A stretch of DNA of 9,336 bases from Gemmatimonadales bacterium UBA4456 (GCA_002390225.1 DGOW01000083.1:1-9336), one strand, 5' to 3'; positions 1 through 7,800 are shown, numbered from the stretch's first letter. The notes: generated from the letters alone by a model not told the origin. Translations and numbers: made by a program.

Positions 1-437
1 CGGAGGAAGAGGTCGAGGCCGCCGTTGTCGACTTGCCGGAAGAAGCAGAAGAACTCGAAGAGACGGGAGAAGGGCTGGAAGTCCGGATCGAAGGTCTCCG
101 ACGCGACTATCCGGAGTACTACAACAACATCATCCGCCAGATCTTGCGCTGCTTCCGGTGGCGGGACGGTGGGAGATGGGAGACCGAGGTCTTCTTCTAC
201 ATCACCCGGGACGGAACAGCGGAAGGCATCCAGTTCGTCAGCCGTTCCGGAAGTACCGCCTTCGATTTCGAGGCGATGGGCGCCGTGGATTGTGCGGGCA
301 ACGGGCGGTTTGGCCCACTACCCGACGATCTTCCGTATGACCGTTTCCCGATCAAGTTCAGTTTCCGCCCGCAGGGCACTCCGATCATGGAGTTGCCGAA
401 CCCAGGCCGGCCGACCGAGGTGACAAGCGAACGATGA
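1..437 (+). CDS. TonB/TolA-type energy transducer, C-terminal part (runs off the 5' edge)
   Basis: The reading frame is open from base 3 with no start in the window, so only the last 144 residues are visible. A Glu-rich linker (visible residues 1-26) leads into a helix with Y-P-E-Y-Y and then a TonB_C/TolA_C-like fold: strand EVFFYITRDGTAEGIQFV, then the F-D-F-E-A-M-G-A-V helix, then L-P and a final strand IKFSFRP. TonB/TolA proteins span the periplasm and transmit proton-motive force from an ExbB/TolQ-ExbD/TolR motor. Its position directly before tolB, with stop and start overlapping as ATGA, argues for a TolA role. Cysteines at visible residues 50 and 97 could form a disulfide; E. coli TolA also has a disulfide in this domain, but I cannot show that the positions match. 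Whether it should be called TolA or TonB cannot be settled from the C-terminus alone. Confidence 0.82.
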   Translation, partial: EEEVEAAVVDLPEEAEELEETGEGLEVRIEGLRRDYPEYYNNIIRQILRCFRWRDGGRWETEVFFYITRDGTAEGIQFVSRSGSTAFDFEAMGAVDCAGNGRFGPLPDDLPYDRFPIKFSFRPQGTPIMELPNPGRPTEVTSER

Positions 438-1804
438 GAGTACGTATGATAGGCACGCGGTGGCGGGTGGCCGCTGCGGTGGGTGTGATGATGACGGGGC
501 TGGGCGTGTCTGCCGCCGCTGCGCAGGACGAGCTGCCGGGCGTGAGCCTCGGACTCGTGTACGCCAACAGCTACCTGCCAGCTCTGGCAGTGCAGCCGTT
601 CACAGGCGCGTTTGGGGGAGACATGATCGCCCCTCAGGTGGAGGCGATCGTCGGTCGTGATCTTCGGGGCTCCGATCGCTTTGAAGTCATCGACTCTCTT
701 CCCGACGCGATGGTTGGCACACAGGTCGATTACGCCCTGTGGGATCGGCTCGGCGCCGTCTGGCTCGTAACTGGAGAGGTCGAGGGAGCTGATGACGGGT
801 ACATGCTGATCGTCGAACTGCACGACGTCGTATACGGCGAGGTCCGTGACCGGGGCCGCTTCCGGCTACCGGCCCAGACGGATGACGATTTCCGCATGTC
901 CGTCCATCGCACCTCCGATGAGATCGTCCGTTGGGCGACCGGTGATCCGGGCATGGCCGCCAGCCGCATCGCGTTCACGATGGTAGGAAACGACGGCAAC
1001 AAAGAGATCTACGTCATTGACTCGGATGGCGAGAATCTCGATCAGGTCACCGACTACAACTCGCTCACCGAGTCGCCGACGTGGTCGCCGGACGCGTCTC
1101 GCATCGCGCTGGCGTCTTGGAAGACCGGCGTGCCCAGGATCTACGAGGTCGACCGCTTCGGGACCGAGCTTCGGGCGCTGCCTGCACTTCGTGGTGCTGG
1201 CGACTATGTCACCCCCGCCTATCATCCAGACGGCCGCACGCTGGCGTTCACGGTGAACGGAAGCGCCAGCCAGAGCGGGATCTTCACATACGATCTGGAG
1301 CGTGACTGCTGCCTCGCGTTCCTGTCAGGCGGCCCCTGGTACGATATCTCGCCGACCTACTCGCCCGACGGCCGCTGGCTCGCCTTCAACACACTCCGTT
1401 TCGGGGACAATGTGCCGCAGGTCATGATGATGCCATCTGAAGGCGGGGCCGCGGAAACACTGTCACCCTACGAGTACGGTGGAAGCGGATTCTACGCGGC
1501 ACCCGACTGGTCTCCGAACGGCGACCTCGTAGCGTTCCACGGCCGGATCGACCGCCGCGGGCGCTACCACATCCTCGTGGCGAACCTCGAAGACGGTGGC
1601 CGGGTCCTGCGCCAGCTCACATCCGAGGGCAACAACGAAGCCCCGAGCTGGGCTCCGGACGGGCGCCATCTGGTCTTTGCCGGAGAGCGAAGCTGGGGTT
1701 TCGGTCTCATGATTGTCGACGTCGCCACAGGGCGTGTTCGGTCACTTTTAGGAGGTCTGCGTGTCGACCTTCCGGACTGGTCTCCCGCGCTCCCGCCCGC
1801 TTAA
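434..1804 (+). CDS. tolB: Tol-Pal system protein TolB (periplasmic beta-propeller)
   Basis: TolB is the periplasmic hub of the Tol-Pal machine; it alternates between binding Pal and TolA. This 456-residue protein starts with a signal peptide (residues 1 to about 30, ending S-A-A-A-A-Q). A TolB N-terminal domain follows (about 35-170), with the family's early strand LPALAVQPF at about 48-56. A six-bladed propeller then carries PD40 motifs: TWSPDASRIA (about 216), AYHPDGRTLAF (262), TYSPDGRWLAF (308), DWSPNGDLVAF (358), SWAPDGRHLVF (405) and DWSP (448). The start overlaps the stop of the upstream transducer gene, implying translational coupling. A second in-frame ATG at 446 would still leave a good signal peptide. 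The extreme mature N-terminus, which binds TolA in E. coli, is not E. coli-like here. Length is close to the family norm. No defect is visible. Confidence 0.95.
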   Translation: MRVRMIGTRWRVAAAVGVMMTGLGVSAAAAQDELPGVSLGLVYANSYLPALAVQPFTGAFGGDMIAPQVEAIVGRDLRGSDRFEVIDSLPDAMVGTQVDYALWDRLGAVWLVTGEVEGADDGYMLIVELHDVVYGEVRDRGRFRLPAQTDDDFRMSVHRTSDEIVRWATGDPGMAASRIAFTMVGNDGNKEIYVIDSDGENLDQVTDYNSLTESPTWSPDASRIALASWKTGVPRIYEVDRFGTELRALPALRGAGDYVTPAYHPDGRTLAFTVNGSASQSGIFTYDLERDCCLAFLSGGPWYDISPTYSPDGRWLAFNTLRFGDNVPQVMMMPSEGGAAETLSPYEYGGSGFYAAPDWSPNGDLVAFHGRIDRRGRYHILVANLEDGGRVLRQLTSEGNNEAPSWAPDGRHLVFAGERSWGFGLMIVDVATGRVRSLLGGLRVDLPDWSPALPPA

Positions 1805-1838
1805 GTCGTGAGCTTCCCAAAGCTGTTGTGAAAAACAG

Positions 1839-1872
1839 GAGGTCGTTATGCCTGACCTCGACGGTCGAGGTC
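1839..1872 (+). promoter_or_regulatory. Mutually exclusive RNA hairpins in the pal leader
   Basis: Segment B (1854-1861, GACCTCGA) pairs perfectly with segment C (1865-1872, TCGAGGTC) around a three-base loop, forming an 8-bp stem. The first six bases of B can instead pair with segment A (1839-1844, GAGGTC). A lies inside the AGGAGG ribosome-binding site of the candidate leader ORF. A:B and B:C cannot form together, so the RNA can switch between an occluded and an open ribosome-binding site. There is no T-tract after B:C, so it is not a simple rho-independent terminator. As DNA, the same 19-base palindrome could be an operator. Confidence 0.4.
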
Positions 1873-1913
1873 TCGCAAGATCGTTGCATTTCCAACACTT
1901 TCATCCTAACTAG
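1848..1913 (+). CDS. Candidate 21-codon leader ORF upstream of pal
   Basis: An ATG at 1848 lies five bases after AGGAGG (1837-1842), the most consensus-like ribosome-binding site in the window. It opens 21 codons, beginning MPDLDGRG, ending LHFQHFHPN, and stopping at TAG 1911-1913, about 105 bases before pal. Codons 3-8 overlap the 8-bp palindrome at 1854-1872, and the ribosome-binding site overlaps the 5' arm of a competing stem. This layout resembles translated leaders that control downstream genes by attenuation. Three histidines and two phenylalanines near the end are notable but are not a consecutive run. Nothing ties the peptide to a known family. It could be a chance ORF; the strong ribosome-binding site is the main reason to list it. 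Confidence 0.33.
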   Translation: MPDLDGRGLARSLHFQHFHPN

Positions 1914-2018
1914 CAGGGGGCTGTTCACCCTGTCAAAGGGCGTTAGCTTCGTTTCGTCCGCCGGCGCAGTACCCTCGCGTCAGCTCTTTCCACCAGTCCG
2001 TTCGACCCGGGAGTTGGG

Positions 2019-2612
2019 ATGATCGTCCGTCGTTTCTTCGTTACGGTATTTGCAGCAACGCTCTTGGTGGGCGCATGCGGAGGTGACCCGCCGCCGCCGC
2101 CGCCGCCGCCGCAACCTGACCAGGACTCGCTCCAGCGCTACAACGATTCCGTTGCGGCTGCGGAAGCGGAGCGCCGTGCCGAGGCTCAGCGCCTTGCGGC
2201 CGAGCGTGCCGCAGAGGCCGAGCTTCAGCGTGCAGTTCGCGCTGCCCGGGCCACTCTGGAGGAGATGGTCTTCTTCGATTACGACATGTCGGAGATCCGT
2301 GATGATGCTCAGGCCGCGCTTCGTGCGAAGGTCGACATCCTCCGGGCCAGCCCTCAGGTGCAGATCCGCATCGAAGGCCATGCGGACGAGCGCGGCTCGA
2401 CCGAGTACAACATGGCTCTGGGCAACCGTCGCGCTGAGGCGGTCCGACAGTTCCTCTCAGGCTTCGGCCTCGCGGAGAACCGCTTCGAGATCGTGTCTTT
2501 CGGTGAGGGTCGTCCTCTCCAGCAAGGCTCGTCGGAATCGGACTGGGCGCGCAACCGACGCGGTCAGTTCGTGATCACCGCTGGGGCCAACGCGATTAAT
2601 CCCGCCAACTGA
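2019..2612 (+). CDS. pal: Peptidoglycan-associated lipoprotein Pal
   Basis: Pal anchors the outer membrane to peptidoglycan and is the outer-membrane partner of TolB. The 197-residue product has a lipoprotein signal (residues 1-19) with lipobox V-G-A-C, making Cys20 the lipidated residue. G-G-D and a run of eight prolines (24-31) follow, then an Ala/Glu/Arg-rich helical stretch (about 35-80) and an OmpA-like domain (about 83-187). The peptidoglycan-binding motif is clear: GHADERGSTEYNMALGNRRA at 120-139. Asp123 and Arg138 have the same spacing as the two diaminopimelate-binding residues of E. coli OmpA (D271/R286). The helical spacer makes it somewhat longer than E. coli Pal. The start has a good ribosome-binding site (GGGAG, 2009-2013). 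Confidence 0.96.
   Translation: MIVRRFFVTVFAATLLVGACGGDPPPPPPPPQPDQDSLQRYNDSVAAAEAERRAEAQRLAAERAAEAELQRAVRAARATLEEMVFFDYDMSEIRDDAQAALRAKVDILRASPQVQIRIEGHADERGSTEYNMALGNRRAEAVRQFLSGFGLAENRFEIVSFGEGRPLQQGSSESDWARNRRGQFVITAGANAINPAN
2088..2111 (+). repeat. (CCG)8 trinucleotide repeat in pal
   Basis: Eight consecutive CCG codons encode Pro24-Pro31, four residues after the lipidated cysteine of Pal. A pure triplet run can change length by slippage without shifting frame, so the rigid spacer between the membrane anchor and the coil may vary among strains. The use of a single proline codon throughout is what makes it a true DNA repeat and not just a proline-rich linker. Confidence 0.9.
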
Positions 2613-2628
2613 CGGCGTGACCTTTGCG

Positions 2629-2660
2629 GACCCCTCCTCCGGCCTGCCGGGGGAGGGGTC
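2629..2660 (+). promoter_or_regulatory. GC-rich hairpin between pal and cpoB that covers the cpoB ribosome-binding site
   Basis: Bases 2629-2642 pair with 2647-2660 as a 14-bp stem with one G-T wobble (2638/2651) and a four-base loop. The outer nine pairs, GACCCCTCC with GGAGGGGTC, are perfect. No T-tract follows, so it is a poor rho-independent terminator. The 3' arm holds GGAGGGG (2652-2658), the only good ribosome-binding site for cpoB at 2671. The stem may lower cpoB translation or protect the 3' end of the pal message. Confidence 0.65.
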
Positions 2661-2670
2661 GACGCGTATC

Positions 2671-3489
2671 ATGAAAAAAACGTTTCCAACGATGACGGTC
2701 CGTGTCGTGGCCATGCTGGCCGTGGCTGTGACGTTCAGCGGCTGCGCCATGAAGGGCGACATCCGGCTGCTCCAAGAGGAGCTCCGGGCGATCGCAGCTC
2801 GCCAGGACTCTCTGGTGAATGAGCTCCGCATGGAAGCGCAGCAGACGCAAGATTCGCTGCGCACGCAGGGCGATCAGATGTTCGATCTTCGGGGGGACCT
2901 CAGCCGTCAGCTCCAGCAGATCAATCAGGCCTTAGTCCGGATCGAAGCGATCGCTGGTGAGAACCAGCGTGGCCTGTCGAGTGTCCGTGATCAGTTGGCC
3001 AACATGCGACGACTCCCCGCCGGACCGGCCACGGGGCCAGGCGGATCCGGAGGGCTGACCACCGGTGTCGATTCCACGGACACCGGGGGAGGCGAAAGCC
3101 TCATCGGCGGAGGGAGTAATCCGCAGGAGCTCTACGACGTCGCCAAGAATCAGTACGACCGAGGGTCGCTGAACTCGGCGTCCCGGGCGTTCGAGCAATT
3201 CCTCTCGGAGCATCCGAATCAGGAACTCGCTCCCGACGCGCGTTTCTATCTGGCGGACATCCTAGGTCAACAGGAACGGCTGGAAGACTCGATGGAAGCG
3301 TTTCAGGAAATTGCGGAGCTCTTCCCCACGCACCGTCGTGTGCCAGAGGCCCTGTATCGCATCGCCGAGCTTCAGATCCAGCTCGACGACGTCGACAGCG
3401 CGAAGGTGACGCTGGAGCGCATCATCAACACCTATCCGGACGAGCTGGTGGCGTTGCTTGCCCGAGACCGGCTCGACGAGATCGGCTGA
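2671..3489 (+). CDS. cpoB: Tol-Pal-associated coiled-coil/TPR protein CpoB (YbgF), predicted lipoprotein
   Basis: CpoB coordinates peptidoglycan synthesis with Tol-driven outer-membrane constriction in E. coli. I chose the ATG at 2671 over an in-frame GTG at 2617. It gives a clean lipoprotein signal (residues 1-24, lipobox F-S-G-C, Cys25), and the GTG would place the hairpin inside the gene. The 272-residue product has a coiled coil rich in Gln, Leu and Arg (about 30-113), a Gly-rich linker (115-150) and tetratricopeptide repeats (about 152-265). The repeats show LYDVAKNQYDRGSLNSASRA, then F-Y-L-A-D and A-L-Y-R-I-A-E-L helices. This coil-linker-TPR order is the YbgF architecture, directly after pal as usual. 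E. coli CpoB is a soluble periplasmic protein, so the lipobox is a difference. nrdR begins three bases downstream. Confidence 0.92.
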   Translation: MKKTFPTMTVRVVAMLAVAVTFSGCAMKGDIRLLQEELRAIAARQDSLVNELRMEAQQTQDSLRTQGDQMFDLRGDLSRQLQQINQALVRIEAIAGENQRGLSSVRDQLANMRRLPAGPATGPGGSGGLTTGVDSTDTGGGESLIGGGSNPQELYDVAKNQYDRGSLNSASRAFEQFLSEHPNQELAPDARFYLADILGQQERLEDSMEAFQEIAELFPTHRRVPEALYRIAELQIQLDDVDSAKVTLERIINTYPDELVALLARDRLDEIG

Positions 3490-3492
3490 TCC

Positions 3493-3990
3493 GTGCGTTG
3501 TCCCGAGTGTGACGCGACCGAGAACCGGGTCGTTGATACCCGGGCGAGTCGAGGCGGGCGTGCCGTCCGCCGCCGCCGCGAATGCACCGTGTGCGGGGCT
3601 CGTTTTACCACCTATGAGTACGTCGAAGAGCGACCGATTCAGGTGCTCAAGCGATCGGGGGCGATCGAGGACTTCGATCGGACAAAACTGCTGCGCAGCG
3701 TAAAGATCGCTTGCGCCAAGCGGCCGGTGTCGGCTCACGACATGGAACGGCTCATCGATGACATCGAGGACGACTTCTCGCGACAGGCCGGGGTCGAAAT
3801 TCCGTCCGTGACGCTGGGCTCGCTGGTCATGCAGCGACTGGGTCCGCTCGATCGCGTGGCATACGTTCGCTACGCCTCTGTTTACCGGAACTTCCAGGAG
3901 GCGGGTGAGTTCCAAGAATTCGTCGATGAGATGGCCGCTGTGGAGGCTCGAGATGAGCAGCGGCGCAACCAGGTCGAGCTTCCAATCTGA
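3493..3990 (+). CDS. nrdR: Transcriptional repressor NrdR (zinc ribbon and ATP-cone)
   Basis: NrdR represses ribonucleotide reductase genes in response to ATP/dATP bound by its ATP-cone. The 165-residue protein starts with GTG, fixed by the invariant M-R-C-P-x-C opening. Zinc ligands are Cys3, Cys6, Cys31 and Cys34. The arginine-rich segment VRRRRECTVCGARFTTYE (25-42) is the family hallmark for DNA binding. The ATP-cone (about 46-136) shows VLKRSGAIEDFDRTKLLRS, then ACAKRPVS and VAYVRYASVYRNFQ. Length is normal for the family. It starts three bases after cpoB with no good ribosome-binding site, so translation probably depends on ribosomes finishing cpoB. No reductase gene is in the window and I saw no NrdR-box pair, so its targets lie elsewhere. 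Confidence 0.96.
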   Translation: MRCPECDATENRVVDTRASRGGRAVRRRRECTVCGARFTTYEYVEERPIQVLKRSGAIEDFDRTKLLRSVKIACAKRPVSAHDMERLIDDIEDDFSRQAGVEIPSVTLGSLVMQRLGPLDRVAYVRYASVYRNFQEAGEFQEFVDEMAAVEARDEQRRNQVELPI

Positions 3991-4056
3991 CGCGGCGCGA
4001 GCCGACCGCTGAGATCGTTCAGGCGCTTCGCACCGAACTACTGACCGCAGGTACCC

Positions 4057-4857
4057 ATGCAGAAATCGAGGGGTGAGATGCCCTTCCTCGAGCACCTCGA
4101 GGAACTCCGCTGGAGAATACTCTGGGCGATGCTGGCGCTCGTCATCTGCGCAATCATCTCATTCGGGCTCGTCTACTACTTCCAGGCTCTGGAAATTCTG
4201 ATCGCGCCGATTCGTGACGCGTATGACAGCCCGGACCTGCAGTTGATCTACCTGTCGCCGGCAGATCCGTTCTTTGTCACGCTGAGGCTGGCGATCTACG
4301 GCGGGATCATCCTGTCGTTCCCGATTCTCGTATACCAGATCTGGTCGTTTCTCTCACCTGCTCTGGAAAAGGAGGAACGGCGCGCGATCGTTCCGGCGCT
4401 TTATCTCGGACTGCTGCTCTTCATTGGGGGTGTTTGTCTCGCGTACTTCGCGGCGCTCCCCGTCACGCTGGAGTTTTTCAAGGCGTTTCTCTCCGACTCC
4501 CTTGAGGGGACACTGGAGATCAACGCGACGCTAGGCTTCGTGGTGAAGATGTTGATCGCGTTCGGTGCGGTGTTCGAACTGCCCATCGTGATCCTGGCGC
4601 TCAGCCTCATGGGGCTTGTGACGCCTCAGTTCCTCCGGGCCAAACGCCGCCATGCGATCGTGCTGATTACCGTTCTGGCCAGCTTCATCACCCCGGGTGA
4701 CGCGATCACGCTCACGGTCATGATGATGTTTCCGCTAATCCTGTTGTATGAGTTCGGGATCTTCCTTTCGGCCGGCGTCTATCGTCGTCGGACCAAGAGG
4801 GAGGAGGCGTACGAGAAGAGCCTGGCACCGCCGGACGGCTCGGTCGGGAAGGACTAG
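4057..4857 (+). CDS. tatC: Sec-independent protein translocase TatC
   Basis: TatC is the inner-membrane receptor for twin-arginine signal peptides on folded export substrates. The 266-residue product opens with MPFLEHLEELRWRI, the TatC N-terminal signature (E. coli Glu15 corresponds to Glu16). Six hydrophobic segments lie at about 20-42, 74-97, 110-133, 157-180, 196-212 and 216-240. The loop WSFLSPALEKEERR contains Phe98 and Glu107, matching E. coli Phe94 and Glu103. Glu174 in F-E-L-P matches Glu170. ATG 4057 is listed as the start, but ATG 4078 (start of MPFLEH) has a better ribosome-binding site, AGGGGTG just upstream, and may be the true one. The C-terminal tail is charged and cytoplasmic. 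No tatA or tatB is in the window. Confidence 0.96.
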   Translation: MQKSRGEMPFLEHLEELRWRILWAMLALVICAIISFGLVYYFQALEILIAPIRDAYDSPDLQLIYLSPADPFFVTLRLAIYGGIILSFPILVYQIWSFLSPALEKEERRAIVPALYLGLLLFIGGVCLAYFAALPVTLEFFKAFLSDSLEGTLEINATLGFVVKMLIAFGAVFELPIVILALSLMGLVTPQFLRAKRRHAIVLITVLASFITPGDAITLTVMMMFPLILLYEFGIFLSAGVYRRRTKREEAYEKSLAPPDGSVGKD

Positions 4858-4859
4858 GC

Positions 4860-7800
4860 GTGCACCGGGCCCGACTCCGATGCAGCCTGTCGGCGGCGGT
4901 GCTCGGGATCATCCTGACCACCCCCGGTCGAGTTGACGCCCAGGTCGTCGATTCGATGCAGGTCCGCGACACTACGTCGTCCGGTGCGGCTCCTTCAGAC
5001 ACGATCGAGATCGTTTCTGATTCGCTGGTGCAGCAGGTCGATTCGGCCCGGCTCGCGATTCTCGAGCGCCTCGGGCGCCTGGCGCGTCCCGTAGGGGCTG
5101 ACAGCCTTCTCTTTGTTCAGGACTCGGCACGGATGGAAGCTGCGGCGGGCGGCGACCGTGGTGGCGGGATGGACGATATCGCTACCGAGCTCTTCATGAT
5201 GCCGGGGTATACCCTGACGGAGTATCAGGGAGAGAGCGCGGACTTTCAGGCCCAGGAACGCATTCTGGTCCTGCAGGCACCGGACGGTGGCCGGGCGCGC
5301 GTCGCCAGTGAGGGGTCGACGATCGAGGCGGATACGTCGATCACCTTCGACGAACCGTCCGGATCCATCCGGACGGTCGGGGACGCGACGTTCACGCCAC
5401 CAGAGGGTGACCCTGTCGATGCCGTGAACATGATCTACAACCTCGAACAGGGCCGGGGCTCCGCGGTGAATGCGACGACCGCGTTCAATCAGCAGGGGGC
5501 GAACTGGATCGTGCAGGGCGACATGCCGTACGCGGCGCAGGATTCCACGTTCATGTCGCATGCGCAGTTCACCTCATGCGAGCTCGATGAGCCGCACTAT
5601 CACTTTGAAACCGACGAGATCAAGATCGTGGCGGGCAACGTGCTCGTCGCACGCGGCGTGCGCCTGTACTTCGCAGATGTGCCTGTCGCGTGGCTCCCGT
5701 TCATGGCACAAAGCCTCGCGCGTGGGCGTTCGTCCGGTATTCTGACTCCGCGGTTTTCTGTGAACGACATCGTCCGAACCTCGGGTGGATACCGTCGGCG
5801 GGTGAGTAACCTCGGGTTCTACTGGGCCGCCAGTCAGCACGCGGACGCACTCGTGTCGATGGACTGGTTCAGCGAGACGTTCTTCGCCATGACCGGCTCC
5901 GTGCGATACCGCTTCAGACGGCAGTTCCTCGAGGGGACGCTGAACGTCAAGCGATTCTGGAACTCGGATGGGTCCAGCGAACTGGCGGTCGACACGCGGC
6001 ACTCGTGGGAGCTCGATGAGCGCACGCAGCTTCGGATCTCTGGTCGGTTCGTTTCGGACAATCAGTTCGTCCGGGACAATTCGTTCAACCCGCAGGAAGT
6101 CACGCAGTCGATCGACTCCGAAGCAGGTATCAACCGTCGCTTCGACTGGGGCTCGCTCTCGATCTCGTCCAACAGGAGACAGTACCTCTCCGATGACCGC
6201 ACCGAGTGGCTGCTTCCCTCCGCCAATCTGTCGCTCTCGCCGATCACGCTTTTCCGGTCTGCATCGAGCGAGGCGGCGTTCTACAACAACATGACCTGGT
6301 CGGGTTCAGGTGGGTTCCGACGGAATGCGGTGGATCGACTCCAGTCTCCGGGTGACTCGATCCTCTCCCTCAGTGCGCTGGACACCGAGGTCGTGTCGGG
6401 GTCGGTGCGCAGCAATCTCAGTCTGGGGAATCTCACACTCTCCCAGTCCGTCGATATGACCGAGGGTCGGACGGCAGGGGCGCTCGATGAAGCCTTCCTG
6501 GTGATCCCGGATTCGACCCAGCAGGCGCAACTTCTTGTCGGCGACCTGACGGAGTCCGATCTGAGGTGGTCGACCAGCGTGAACTACCGGCAGCAGCTTC
6601 TTGGATCGACGACGCTCACGCCGCGTCTGACGTTCTCGGGGACCATGTTCCGGTCGAACACGGACTCCCTGGCGCAGGCGTTCGTGTCGGCACCGTCGCG
6701 GCTCTCGTTCGGGACCCAACTCAAGACAGACATCTACGGCTTCTATGGCGGCGTTGGGTCATTCGAAGCGATCCGCCACAAGATCACCCCGGCGATCGAC
6801 TACGACTGGAGTCCGGAATCAACGCCGACCGAACTCCAGCGGGCTGTCTTCGGTGCGCGCGCTCTGCAGCCGAAGAACGCCGTCGCGCTGTCGCTGACGC
6901 AGACGTGGGAGGCGAAACCCAGGACTCCGGAGGAGGGGGAACCATCCATGCAGCAGGGCGGTGCCGGCGCGGGGCTGGCGCCAGGCGACTCTCTGGCCCG
7001 CGATCCGCTCACCGATGCCCCCATCGCGAGTGACCTCCTCGCTCAGGAGGCGACTCCGACGTCAAATGATCCGAACACCGGACCACAGCGTGTGCAGAGA
7101 ACTCCTGCGGTCACGCTTCTGGCGTGGCGGACCAGCGTGATCCAGTACGACTTCGTACAGGCCGACTCTGTCGGGCTCTTTCTTTCGGGTTTCGAAACGA
7201 CCCGGCTCTCGAACCAGTTCTCGTCCGATTACCTGCGGGGACTCTCCGTGTCGATGGACCACGAGCTCTTCGTCGACCAGCTCGATGCCGACGGGCAGCT
7301 CGCAGAGCGGCGTCTCGAGCCGCACCTGAGTTCGGTAAACCTCGGATTCTCCCTGGGCTCGTCCTCTTCGATCTTTCGCTGGCTCACGTTCTGGAAAAGC
7401 CGGGAGGAACCCGGGGCTGCGCCTCTGGAACCGGAGAACATCGACGAGCTAAGCTTTGCGGGAACGACGGACGAGTCCACAATCGTGCCGGTTGGGTCCC
7501 GGGATGATGTTGCCGTGACGGGACCGGTTCAGCGTACTCGTGGATCCGCTGGAGGCTGGAATGCCAATCTCAGCTACTCGCTCCAGCGGCCGCGGGACCC
7601 GACCCGCCTGGCCAGTCAGATGCTCAGCGGCACCGTTCGACTACAGCCGACGGAACAGTGGTCGGTGAGCTGGAGAACGGCCTATGATCTGGAGGTCGGG
7701 TCTTTCAATGACCACTCGATCCGGTTGAGCCGCGACCTGCATCGTTGGGAGGCGAACTTCGACTTCCTGCAGACTGCGACCGGGAACTGGACGTTCCGCT

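Larger units (their letters stand above)
1805..2018 (+). promoter_or_regulatory. tolB-pal intergenic leader (214 bases)
   Basis: This gap separates two genes that are usually close together and has lower GC than its neighbours. It holds a weak stem 1811-1815/1820-1824 just after tolB without a T-tract, so no convincing terminator. It also holds a dyad CTGT-N8-ACAG at 1823-1838, a perfect AGGAGG at 1837-1842 and alternative hairpins at 1839-1872. TTGCAT lies at 1884 and CCTAAC at 1905, and a small CCCT/AGGG stem spans 1928-1940. No strong -35/-10 pair could be picked. A separate promoter for pal is plausible from the length and structure but not proven. The pal ribosome-binding site is GGGAG at 2009-2013, five bases from the ATG. 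Confidence 0.5.

Noticed and set aside
197..823. 208-codon minus-strand ORF
   Set aside because: It lies opposite the transducer end and tolB, has no domain signature and no ribosome-binding site that stands out.
1811..1824. Possible terminator after tolB (AGCTT/AAGCT stem)
   Set aside because: Only five pairs and no T-tract follow, so termination here is not supported.
1823..1838. CTGT-N8-ACAG sequence resembling an E. coli LexA (SOS) box upstream of pal
   Set aside because: Only the outer bases match and the centre lacks the alternating AT core. LexA sites differ between phyla, and Pal has no known SOS link. Probably chance.
1828..2022. 64-codon plus-strand ORF starting GTG and overlapping the pal start
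   Set aside because: No ribosome-binding site suits it, the translation has no recognisable features, and it runs through the structured leader. The shorter ORF at 1848 has far better initiation signals.
2617..2670. N-terminal extension of cpoB from GTG 2617
   Set aside because: It would translate through the 14-bp hairpin and bury the lipoprotein signal 18 residues into the protein. ATG 2671 gives a proper signal sequence.
3262..4095. 277-codon minus-strand ORF
   Set aside because: It lies opposite cpoB, nrdR and the start of tatC, all confidently identified. It is a shadow produced by GC-rich codon use.
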